From contig QFQB01000067.1 of the NCBI GenBank assembly GCA_003241475.1, positions 1 through 11,411 on the forward strand: a stretch of 11,411 nucleotides of DNA, in the 5' to 3' direction. The stretch's first letter is position 1. Each line of letters begins with the position of its first letter. The position numbers were made by a program, and so were the translations under genes. This DNA comes from Micavibrio aeruginosavorus (GTDB lineage Bacteria; Pseudomonadota; Alphaproteobacteria; Micavibrionales; Micavibrionaceae). Shown here one piece after another: positions 5,368 to 11,411 of the stretch. Under the pieces are notes generated by a model, which worked only from the letters and a program-made list of their open reading frames with translations, was not told where the DNA came from and made no database searches.

Positions 5368-6533
5368 CAAAGAAAACAGAAGATAAGTTTACCTTTGATA
5401 TATCCCTTAGTGTTTTGAACCATCTTGGAAGATCTCTCTATCGTAGCTTTGCTACTGTTCTGGGAGAAGCAATTTCTAATGCATGGGATGCTGATGCAAA
5501 AAATGTCTGGATTTATACTGATCGTGAAAAAGGACATTTCTTTATTAAAGACGATGGCATCGGAATGTCTTCAGATGACTTCCAAAATAAGTTTCTAAAA
5601 ATTGGATACTCAAAAAGAAAAGGCAAGCAGCAAAAATCAGATAAGGGTCGCCCCTTCATCGGACGCAAGGGAATAGGAAAATTAGCTCTCCTGTCATGCG
5701 CTCAGAGAATTTCCGTGATCTCAAAAAAGAAAGGCGAAGATTACGTTGGGGGTGTTATTGACAATTCTGGTCTAGATAAAGCTATAACAGAAGATCTTTC
5801 CCCACAAAATTATCCTTTGGGAAACTATAATATTGATGCATTCAAAAATTACACAAAAGGCCACTCTCACGGCACAATAATTTATTTTGAGAATATTCAT
5901 GATGGCATTAGAAGTACATTTGAGTTTCTTGGCAAGATAGTCGCTCTTTATTTTCGCTTCTCTTTATTGGATAAGGCTTTCAATATCTATCTCAACGGCG
6001 AAAAAGTCACCCATAAACACTTAAATGATCTCGCAAAGAAAACTCAGTTTCTTTGGAAAATTGGAAAAAGAAAAGATCCATTTATTGATTGGATTGAGAA
6101 ATCATTTTTTGCCAAGAATAGTTCTGATGCACAGTATAATTTCTCTTCCTATGCCGAATGCTTTATTTCTGAAAACTTAACTCGTAAATATATTAAAGAT
6201 AAAAATATTTCTTTATCACCTGAAGCTTTGGCGGAAGTAAAGAAACGTAAAGATGATGAGAAAAGAAGTAAGGAAGAGGCAAATCTTAGCATTGAGCTAC
6301 GTCAGACAAAAAGTGACTTAAACTATTTAGATATGAAATATCTTGCTAATCTTGTAGACAAACCAAAAGATAAAATTAAAGAAGCTGCTCTTGCTAGGGA
6401 CGCCGTCGATTTTAAACCAATTCGAGATGCTTTGGCTCATACTGCGCTATTAACAGAGGCGGCGAAGAATAAATTAACTACCGTACGTGAAAACATCAAA
6501 GCAAGAATTAAGGTGCTCTTAGCAAAAGGCTAA
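5364..6533 (+). CDS. GHKL (MORC/MutL-like) ATPase, candidate restriction partner
   Basis: A 389-residue protein with a complete GHKL ATP-binding fold: N box E35-x3-N39 in GEAISNAWDADA, G1 motif DDGIGM (63-68), G2 loop GRKGIGKLA (100-108) and a G3-like HGTIIYF (169-175). Bacterial paraMORC ATPases of this kind are known from restriction-modification loci (Iyer, Abhiman and Aravind). From memory, the HgiDII/BbrUII restriction enzyme group has a similar ATPase beside an m5C methyltransferase. No PD-(D/E)XK, HNH, PLD or GIY nuclease motif is visible. Residues ~285-389 are helical and highly charged and contain IRDALAHT: R354 and H359 form an RX4H motif as in HEPN ribonucleases, near the C-terminus where HEPN domains carry it. 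The ATGA overlap with the methyltransferase ties the pair functionally. It could be the restriction component of a type II-like system, or an abortive-infection effector held off by methylation; the choice is inference. Confidence 0.85.
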   Translation: MTKKTEDKFTFDISLSVLNHLGRSLYRSFATVLGEAISNAWDADAKNVWIYTDREKGHFFIKDDGIGMSSDDFQNKFLKIGYSKRKGKQQKSDKGRPFIGRKGIGKLALLSCAQRISVISKKKGEDYVGGVIDNSGLDKAITEDLSPQNYPLGNYNIDAFKNYTKGHSHGTIIYFENIHDGIRSTFEFLGKIVALYFRFSLLDKAFNIYLNGEKVTHKHLNDLAKKTQFLWKIGKRKDPFIDWIEKSFFAKNSSDAQYNFSSYAECFISENLTRKYIKDKNISLSPEALAEVKKRKDDEKRSKEEANLSIELRQTKSDLNYLDMKYLANLVDKPKDKIKEAALARDAVDFKPIRDALAHTALLTEAAKNKLTTVRENIKARIKVLLAKG

Positions 6534-6766
6534 AAAGAACAAGCCCTAATTTGTACCCGCAGAACAGCATAATCTTTTAAGGCTGCAGGAAAAACCGCAT
6601 CGGCTGGTGCGGCTTCGATTTCTGCGGCAAGTTTGCGCTGAAATTCGCGGCTGTATTCCTTGATCGGTGGACAGGCCGTGATGGGCTTAGAATTTACCCC
6701 TGCGCAGGCGGTCAACAAGCTCACCGCGAGTACGGGGAGCGTCCAGCGTGGCACGAAGTTGGGCAT
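6530..6766 (-). CDS. Rz1-like outer-membrane spanin lipoprotein
   Basis: A 78-residue protein with a short basic N-terminus, a hydrophobic core and a lipobox LLTAC ending at C21, so it would be lipid-anchored to the outer membrane. After the cysteine comes a Pro/Lys-containing periplasmic part (CPPIKEYSREFQRKLAAEIE). Its start lies inside the preceding Rz-like gene in another frame, with GGAGGT just upstream of the ATG. This is the classical overlapping Rz/Rz1 arrangement in which the two proteins bridge the periplasm and fuse the membranes at the end of lysis. The gene ends in a 4-bp stop-codon overlap with the convergent ATPase gene. Confidence 0.75.
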   Translation of the reverse strand: MPNFVPRWTLPVLAVSLLTACAGVNSKPITACPPIKEYSREFQRKLAAEIEAAPADAVFPAALKDYAVLRVQIRACSF

Positions 6767-6926
6767 CTTTTACCTCCAGTATGTGTTTGAGTTGATCAAC
6801 GCGCTCTGCGTTTCGTCCGGCCTGACGGGCACCAAGCAGGACGGTCAAAACCGAAAGTCCTGCCACGCCCCAGCTGATGAGGCGCAGGGCATTGCCGGAA
6901 AGCCAAGTTTTGATTATTGCCCACAT
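6687..6926 (-). CDS. Rz-like inner-membrane spanin
   Basis: A 79-residue protein with one N-terminal transmembrane segment (about residues 12-32, ALRLISWGVAGLSVLTVLLG). A charged, probably coiled-coil periplasmic helix follows (RNAERVDQLKHILEVKDAQL), ending in DAPRTRGELVDRLRRGKF. This is the shape of an i-spanin, and the 80-nt overlap with the Rz1-like lipoprotein gene supports it. The start forms a TAATG junction with the endolysin stop, so translation is coupled within the lysis cassette. Confidence 0.75.
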   Translation of the reverse strand: MWAIIKTWLSGNALRLISWGVAGLSVLTVLLGARQAGRNAERVDQLKHILEVKDAQLRATLDAPRTRGELVDRLRRGKF

Positions 6927-7597
6927 TAGCGCAGCCCTTTGCGGTGATCGTCAATCCGCGCCCAGAGCATCACGCCGATACCGATCAGCGTGACGGCCAA
7001 AAGGAGCCATTTGGCGACCTCCAGATATGGTGCCAACCCAATTAAGGCATCACGGGCGGGATCGATGGTCTGCTGAACCACCTCGATCACACCCACCCCT
7101 GCGGTAGCGGCTGTGGCGGCCTGTCCGCCCTTTACGGTGCGGGTTTTCTGCAGGCTTGGCGCCTCTGGCTCTACCCCCGCCAAAACCAGCGCCTTGGTGA
7201 TTTGTGCATCGGTATAAGGCTGCTGACCGTTTTCGTGTTTGATAATGGCTTTGGTAAGCGGGAAGAGATAATCGAAGTTATGCAGATCAAGCATCTGATC
7301 GGCATCCAGATCTGTTGCTTCTGCCACCGCCCGCACATAGGCGTTGGTGTTGTTTTCAACAGGCGGTGCCCAGCGCCCGATAATCTGGCGAATGGTACGC
7401 AGGCCATGTTTGTCTTGATAGGTAATCAGCGTGCGCGCCAATGCCCGAATGCCATAGATGGGCGATTTGAATGTGAAAAATTCGACATCACTCTGGCGCT
7501 CGGCCAAGCCCTGCCATGGGTCTGAATTGCGGCGGATATTACCTGGGTTGTGATTACGAATGCCGCGCGGTGTGCGGCCAGTTTGTGTGGTCGTCAT
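6926..7597 (-). CDS. Phage endolysin-type protein with C-terminal membrane segment
   Basis: A 223-residue protein. Residues 11-22 (RGIRNHNPGNIR), W28-Q29-G30, FTFKSPIYGIRALARTL and RWAPPVENNTNAYV are the signature of a phage lytic enzyme family often named structural protein P5 or phage lysozyme-like, which degrades peptidoglycan. The catalytic domain ends near residue 140. An Ala/Gly-rich linker and a hydrophobic helix (about 195-213, VAKWLLLAVTLIGIGVMLW) follow, then a basic tail. This suggests the enzyme is tethered to the inner membrane or carries a holin- or pinholin-like segment. ATG at 7597 has AAGGAG upstream. Its position between the holin-like gene and the spanins supports a role in lysis. 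Confidence 0.8.
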   Translation of the reverse strand: MTTTQTGRTPRGIRNHNPGNIRRNSDPWQGLAERQSDVEFFTFKSPIYGIRALARTLITYQDKHGLRTIRQIIGRWAPPVENNTNAYVRAVAEATDLDADQMLDLHNFDYLFPLTKAIIKHENGQQPYTDAQITKALVLAGVEPEAPSLQKTRTVKGGQAATAATAGVGVIEVVQQTIDPARDALIGLAPYLEVAKWLLLAVTLIGIGVMLWARIDDHRKGLR

Positions 7598-7622
7598 GGT
7601 CTTCTCCTTTTTGGGTTAAAAA

Positions 7623-7913
7623 TCAGGGGCGAATGATGAAGAGGCGTGTAATCTGATCCAAAATCACGCCGATCATCGCGCCTAGTGCGAGCACCACTGC
7701 AAAGCCGCCTTTCCAGCGATGCGCCATGCGGTCAAGATCAGCGAGCTTGGTGTCCATGCTGTCGACCTTGGCTTTCATGTCGGTGATGGCATTGGTCAGG
7801 GCTTGCACCTGCGCTTCCAGTCTGCCGATGGCGCGAAAATATTCTGGCTCGGTCATGGGCGTGTTCTCCTGTTCCCGCTCGGTGAAAGCAGGCTGAAAAT
7901 TCTTGGGGTTCAT
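7623..7913 (-). CDS. Holin-like coiled-coil membrane protein
   Basis: A 96-residue protein with a heptad-like helix (about 27-63, RLEAQVQALTNAITDMKAKV onward). It is followed by one transmembrane segment (about 70-90, GFAVVLALGAMIGVILDQIT) and a short basic end. This coiled-coil plus C-terminal membrane helix resembles XhlA-type phage lysis accessory proteins, and the gene directly precedes the endolysin. Two starts look usable: ATG at 7913 with AGGA 5 nt upstream, and ATG at 7856 (residue 20) with AGGAG about 9 nt upstream. Holin activity is inferred from topology and position. Confidence 0.7.
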   Translation of the reverse strand: MNPKNFQPAFTEREQENTPMTEPEYFRAIGRLEAQVQALTNAITDMKAKVDSMDTKLADLDRMAHRWKGGFAVVLALGAMIGVILDQITRLFIIRP

Positions 7914-7921
7914 GAATTCCT

Positions 7922-8755
7922 CTATCCAGCGACGATGATCAGCATGCCGCCCTGGCTGCCGCTTGCCTGCGGTGTGCCGTTACGGCGAATGACCTCCACC
8001 GCCATCTGGCTAAGGCGTAGATTGGCGGCAGTCGGTCGGCGTACAACTTCAACCGGCATTTGCGTGACCAGCGCGTTGGGTGCAGTTGGCCTGCGCAGGC
8101 TTTCAACCACCAGCTGGCTAAGGCGTGCAGTTGGGTTATTGACCAGCGTAAAAGCGTCAGAAAAATCCAGAAACCCGATGCCGGTTGCGGGGTTACCGCC
8201 GCTTGTCAGATCAGCCCCATTGCCGCCATGCCAGAGCGTACCCGTGCGGCTGGAGCTTACGGTATTGCGGGCGCGGTAGCCGATTTCTGCGACGATACGA
8301 TCACCTGCCAAGGCCGATACAGACGTGAGCGTGCGGATGGATGACAGCGCACGGCCACCAGCTGTGGTACTCCACTCATTCGTGATTGGATCAGCGTAAT
8401 TGGCGAGCAGCGTGCCGCGCAGATTGTCGGTGTCGCCTTGCGTGACAAACACATGAATAAAATAAGCCATATCGGCATCCGTTGCCGATTCCTGCACGCC
8501 CAGCATCAGGTTCAATGTGCCTGCAAAATTATGATCTGCCGCGAGCGGTGCGGACACCCCGCGCAGGAGTAAATTCTCGTAATCTGTCGTGGCCGAGGTC
8601 TCAACCGACGATACAGCAATCGGCGCACCCAGCCCTGGCAGATCCTGCACTGTGTGCATGCCGCGCACAACATGATCAGATGTTTTATCCCAAGTGCCAC
8701 GAATGGTTACGGGTGTGTAACCGCTGCCTGTTTTGGAAAGATAGAGCTTGGGCAT
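7922..8755 (-). CDS. Phage virion protein with C-terminal 18-residue repeats
   Basis: A 277-residue protein in the late operon, linked to the upstream gene by a TAATG junction. The N-terminal ~205 residues look like a beta-rich virion domain (for example WDKTSDHVVRGM, LRGTLLANYADPITNEWSTT, GDRIVAEIGYRARN). Residues ~210-263 hold three 18-residue repeats with the core pattern SQ-hydrophobic-VE-V-RRP, ending in a Gly/Ser and hydrophobic tail. Repeats of this sort are seen in phage tail-fibre or capsid-decorating proteins; the exact place in the particle is unknown. The context (downstream of tail tip, DUF2793 and LamG-like genes) suggests a tail appendage. Confidence 0.65.
   Translation of the reverse strand: MPKLYLSKTGSGYTPVTIRGTWDKTSDHVVRGMHTVQDLPGLGAPIAVSSVETSATTDYENLLLRGVSAPLAADHNFAGTLNLMLGVQESATDADMAYFIHVFVTQGDTDNLRGTLLANYADPITNEWSTTAGGRALSSIRTLTSVSALAGDRIVAEIGYRARNTVSSSRTGTLWHGGNGADLTSGGNPATGIGFLDFSDAFTLVNNPTARLSQLVVESLRRPTAPNALVTQMPVEVVRRPTAANLRLSQMAVEVIRRNGTPQASGSQGGMLIIVAG
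7967..8128 (-). repeat. Three 54-bp coding repeats (18 residues each)
   Basis: Encodes ARLSQLVVESLRRPTAPN, ALVTQMPVEVVRRPTAAN and LRLSQMAVEVIRRNGTPQ in tandem. The DNA copies have diverged in sequence but keep the exact 18-codon period, and ctggctaaggcg recurs in the first and third copies. This points to an older internal duplication maintained at the protein level. Confidence 0.75.
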
Positions 8756-9768
8756 TAGGCTTGCACCTTATAGCCGAATTCAGCGGCGTTAATCTGGGTT
8801 TCTGTCCAAGCGGCGGCAGTATTGGGGTTCTGTTCCCAGATCTGGCGAAAGAAACGATAGTCTGTGCCAGGTGCAAGATCCCCACCTTCATAATCCGTGC
8901 TGGCTACACGGGTTAGAGCGCGCAGCGTACGAGATCCCGCATCATCTTTACGGGCGGCAAGTGAAACCTGCACACCAAAGATTGTACCAACAATGCTGGG
9001 CAGGTTCGCGCAATCAAAACAATCTTTATGCCCCACCGTATTGCTGAAATTATAACTGTTGTCCGCATCGGTGAGTGTGTCATCGACATTCTCCCAATTG
9101 GCGGCGCCACCCTGACGACTAAAATTCGCAGCAGCCCCAGGGGCGTTCGGGCGCACCGTATCAATACGGACATCGCCGAGATAGGTATTGTTGGTGCTGC
9201 CTGTGCCATCGCAGATATACAAATCATCGTAAGCCACATGCACATCCCGCCCATAGAGAATGATGCGGTTGGCAGTTGAAAGCGTGGTGGATTGCTGGGT
9301 GTCGCCCGTGAAGGATACCCAGACCTGTTCATTCACCCGCACTTCGAATACGCCGCCTGAATTAGCGATGCTGAGGCGGATTTCAATATAATTCCAGCTG
9401 CCATTCGGAATGGCGTTGCTGCTGGATGCAATGAGCGTGGTGCCGCGATAGAGCTGAATAATGCCGCCCGATGTCAGGCTCACATAACATTGTAAAGCAC
9501 TATCACTATCAAAAAACCGCGCCACATCCCCTGTCTCATTACCAAAAAGATACATGGCAAAACCGAAAATCCAGGTGCTTTGATTATCAAGCGTAATCGA
9601 CACCCAATCCTGATCGTTGCGGATACGCAGTGCATTTGAATCCGCCCGCCGCCCTGTCGTACTTCCAAATGGAATTGATGTTGTGGCCTGATTATAACTT
9701 GTCCATTTTTGTGTTAGGTCAGCGGGGATGGTGTAATGTTCAAAACCGTCGATAAAGCGTAGTGCCAT
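8755..9768 (-). CDS. LamG/concanavalin-like phage virion protein
   Basis: A 337-residue protein from the ATG at 9768, which has a strong AAGGAGG site 6 nt upstream. A longer reading from 9846 would overlap the preceding gene and is rejected. Residues 1-~205 look like a LamG/concanavalin A-type beta sandwich (FIDGFEHY, TWIFGFAMYLFG, YRGTTLIASSSN, GSWNYIEIRLSI, VAYDDLYICDGTG). A second domain follows, ending in AAWTETQINAAEFGYKVQA. Proteins of this design are common in phages of Alphaproteobacteria and are thought to be carbohydrate-binding tail or decoration proteins. Two close cysteines (CFDCANL) are unusual but unexplained. Confidence 0.75.
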   Translation of the reverse strand: MALRFIDGFEHYTIPADLTQKWTSYNQATTSIPFGSTTGRRADSNALRIRNDQDWVSITLDNQSTWIFGFAMYLFGNETGDVARFFDSDSALQCYVSLTSGGIIQLYRGTTLIASSSNAIPNGSWNYIEIRLSIANSGGVFEVRVNEQVWVSFTGDTQQSTTLSTANRIILYGRDVHVAYDDLYICDGTGSTNNTYLGDVRIDTVRPNAPGAAANFSRQGGAANWENVDDTLTDADNSYNFSNTVGHKDCFDCANLPSIVGTIFGVQVSLAARKDDAGSRTLRALTRVASTDYEGGDLAPGTDYRFFRQIWEQNPNTAAAWTETQINAAEFGYKVQA

Positions 9769-9778
9769 GATATCCTCC

Positions 9779-10510
9779 TTAAAGTCTGCTGGCAGCGAGT
9801 GAAAAACCGATATCGGCCAGCGTGCTGTCGGCTGGGTTGGGTGCAAGAATGGTCAGCACATCACCCGCCGCAAAGTCAGTGGCGGTGGCTGCCGTAAACG
9901 TAGCTGTGCTGATGCCCGCCGCAAATTGCATGGTGGCGAATTGTGTGCCGTTTTTACGGATAGAAAATGTAGCTGTGGCGCCTGAAACAGTGCCCGCTAC
10001 ACCCTGACTGCCAGCGAGTGCAACTGGAAACCTTACCGCGCGGGGTAATGGATAACGTAGAATGATAGAGCCGCCGGTTGGGATACCGCCGAGCGTCCCC
10101 CCAATATCGTATGGGATGCTCGATGCCGCCGCTGCCTCTGATACAATTTGCAAGGTTGTACCGTCGCAATAAAGCAGCTTGCGATCTCCGACATTAAAAT
10201 TAATCGCAACACCCGCAGGAGTTTTAACCGCCAGCGCAAAGCCGCCCGTGGTAGCATTTTCGATTACGATCAGCTTATTACGAGTGGGAATAGTGATGGT
10301 ACGGACAGCCGTTAAAGCACCTGTAAAACGCAGCACCATTGCACCCAGCATTTGCGCATCAGTTACGGTGAGGTTGGCATCGCTGAGTGCTATACTGCTC
10401 TGCTGGCACAAGGCTTTATCCAGCGCATCGAAAGCGGCATTGGCCGTCACTTCCTTTTGCGCCTGATTGGCGGCGATGTGATCAATCAGAAGATTTGGTG
10501 TTGTGGTCAT
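9779..10510 (-). CDS. DUF2793-like phage tail protein
   Basis: A 243-residue protein. The N-terminus TPNLLIDHIAANQAQKEVTA and the following helix match the opening of DUF2793 proteins found at the end of tail gene clusters in alphaproteobacterial phages and GTA-like elements. The middle (VRTITIPTRNKLIVIENATTG, NVGDRKLLYCDGTTLQIV) and the C-terminal part (residues ~150-243, Ala/Thr/Gly-rich beta strands) fit a fibre or collar protein. ATG at 10510 has AAGGAA upstream, and the gap to the next gene is 10 nt. The molecular role is not established. Confidence 0.75.
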   Translation of the reverse strand: MTTTPNLLIDHIAANQAQKEVTANAAFDALDKALCQQSSIALSDANLTVTDAQMLGAMVLRFTGALTAVRTITIPTRNKLIVIENATTGGFALAVKTPAGVAINFNVGDRKLLYCDGTTLQIVSEAAAASSIPYDIGGTLGGIPTGGSIILRYPLPRAVRFPVALAGSQGVAGTVSGATATFSIRKNGTQFATMQFAAGISTATFTAATATDFAAGDVLTILAPNPADSTLADIGFSLAASRL

Positions 10511-10519
10511 GATCGTTCC

Positions 10520-11411
10520 TTACAAAGCGGCCTGTGCGCTGCGCCCACGCCCGATAACTGCATTCATTTGATAAACGACGATATTCACCACCCCTTGCAC
10601 CGCGCCAAAATCTACCACTTGATCTGCGGCACTATAGGCGGCGGTTGGCGTGGTCGTTGTAATCGTCCGCTTGACGGTGGTGCCAGCGAGAATATCAATC
10701 TGGTAATTTTCGCTGGCTTCAAAAAGCGGTGCGTCCACACCGTCTTGCCATTCGCCATACCAGCGCGTGCGGCGTTTCCAATTGATGGTGAGATTGCCAG
10801 CCCCATCGCGCGCACCTTTCACCTGCACAGGCGTAAAACACCGCAGACTATTGCCTTTGAAGACTAAAATATTGGACGGCGCATCATCCCAATTCCCGCC
10901 ATCGGCGATCCCTTTGTAGTAGGCCGTGCGCTCTACTTCGGTCATCGGCAGCGGCGCACGATAAACCCCATCATCAGAGAGCAGGATAAACCGCTCGCCG
11001 ATTACATGGCTGCCCATCGCCCATTCTGTACCGCGCCGCCCGCGCAAGAGACCTGATAATTCATAAAGGCCACTGGCCAGCACAGTCGCATTGCGCCACT
11101 GGATAATCTCATCACCCAAAAGCGCGATATTTGCCCAGTTCAAAACCTCCAGCGCGGTTTTGCTATCCAGCGTGCCTTGGGTCAGTGCAATTTGCACTTT
11201 GCTGGTGTCATCCCACACCCAGGCACTTACGACATTTGGTAAGACCGTGGCCGCCCAGCCAAAAGTTGGGCCGTCATTGCCTGTGCCAAGCACCTCCCAT
11301 GCCAGCTCATCAGGCGAGCGATACATGGAGGCGCCCGACACTGTATTATCCCGAAAGCCGAAGGCGTAATAAATGCCCAGCGTATCATCTTCGCCATTAC
11401 CGCCGCGCTGC
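10520..11411 (-). CDS. Phage/GTA tail tip protein ('megatron' type), C-terminal part only
   Basis: The frame is open to the window edge, so at least 296 residues are visible and the true start lies beyond base 11411; the GTG at 11341 is internal. Phrases such as LYELSGLLRGRRGTEWAMG, IGERFILLSDDG and RTRWYGEWQDGVDAPLFEA match the C-terminal region of the large baseplate multidomain protein (GTA gp15 or 'megatron' family), which forms the tail tip of siphovirus-like particles and gene transfer agents. Full proteins are usually over 1,000 residues, so most of it is missing here. It is the most upstream gene seen in the late operon, which reads leftward through tail, lysis and spanin genes. Confidence 0.85.
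   Translation of the reverse strand, partial: QRGGNGEDDTLGIYYAFGFRDNTVSGASMYRSPDELAWEVLGTGNDGPTFGWAATVLPNVVSAWVWDDTSKVQIALTQGTLDSKTALEVLNWANIALLGDEIIQWRNATVLASGLYELSGLLRGRRGTEWAMGSHVIGERFILLSDDGVYRAPLPMTEVERTAYYKGIADGGNWDDAPSNILVFKGNSLRCFTPVQVKGARDGAGNLTINWKRRTRWYGEWQDGVDAPLFEASENYQIDILAGTTVKRTITTTTPTAAYSAADQVVDFGAVQGVVNIVVYQMNAVIGRGRSAQAAL

Noticed and set aside
7719..8279. Plus-strand reading frames across the late operon, including the 186-codon one here
   Set aside because: They lie opposite well-supported virion and lysis genes and have improbable Cys/Arg/Ser-rich composition.
9769..9846. Longer start for the LamG-like protein
   Set aside because: The extension overlaps the end of the DUF2793-like gene, while the ATG at 9768 has a strong AAGGAGG.

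Overview
The window looks like phage-derived DNA from an alphaproteobacterium. The evidence is a 'megatron'-type tail tip protein, a DUF2793-type tail protein, a LamG-like virion protein, a GIRNHNPGNIR-type endolysin and a tRNA-Val(GAC) gene of alphaproteobacterial appearance. This placement rests on recognising families from the translated sequence; no database search was possible.

Left part (1-2732, + strand): a tightly packed, overlapping run of phage genes. In order: the C-terminal part of a leucine-rich-repeat protein with 60-bp tandem repeats, an HNH/DUF968-like zinc protein, two small phage proteins of unknown role, an excisionase-like HTH protein, and a tyrosine integrase whose start lies inside the excisionase gene. 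Middle (2733-3176): about 440 bp without a protein gene. It holds a minus-strand tRNA-Val(GAC) whose 3' end faces the integrase (as expected if the integrase-bearing element is inserted at the 3' end of this tRNA), several small dyads, a degenerate tRNA 3'-half-like sequence, and a promoter region with three GGGTGTAT repeats.

Cargo (3177-6533, + strand): a Fic-domain AMP-transferase-like protein with a C-terminal HTH, then a two-gene unit overlapping by ATGA. This unit encodes a C5-cytosine DNA methyltransferase and a GHKL (MORC/MutL-like) ATPase. The last two genes are visibly AT-richer than their surroundings and look like a restriction-modification or defence module. The ATPase ends in a helical region with an RX4H motif like that of HEPN ribonucleases, which makes it the best candidate for something new here.

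Right part (6530-11411, - strand): the end of a phage late operon, reading leftward. In order of transcription: tail tip protein (truncated by the window edge), DUF2793-like protein, LamG-like protein, a virion protein with an 18-residue repeat, a holin-like membrane protein, an endolysin with a C-terminal membrane segment, and an overlapping Rz/Rz1 spanin pair. The late operon and the cargo module converge tail to tail with a 4-bp overlap of stop codons. The simplest layout is either two phage-derived elements meeting near the tRNA, or one phage genome drawn across its attachment region. In both cases the defence-like cargo sits between the lysis cassette and the attachment site.
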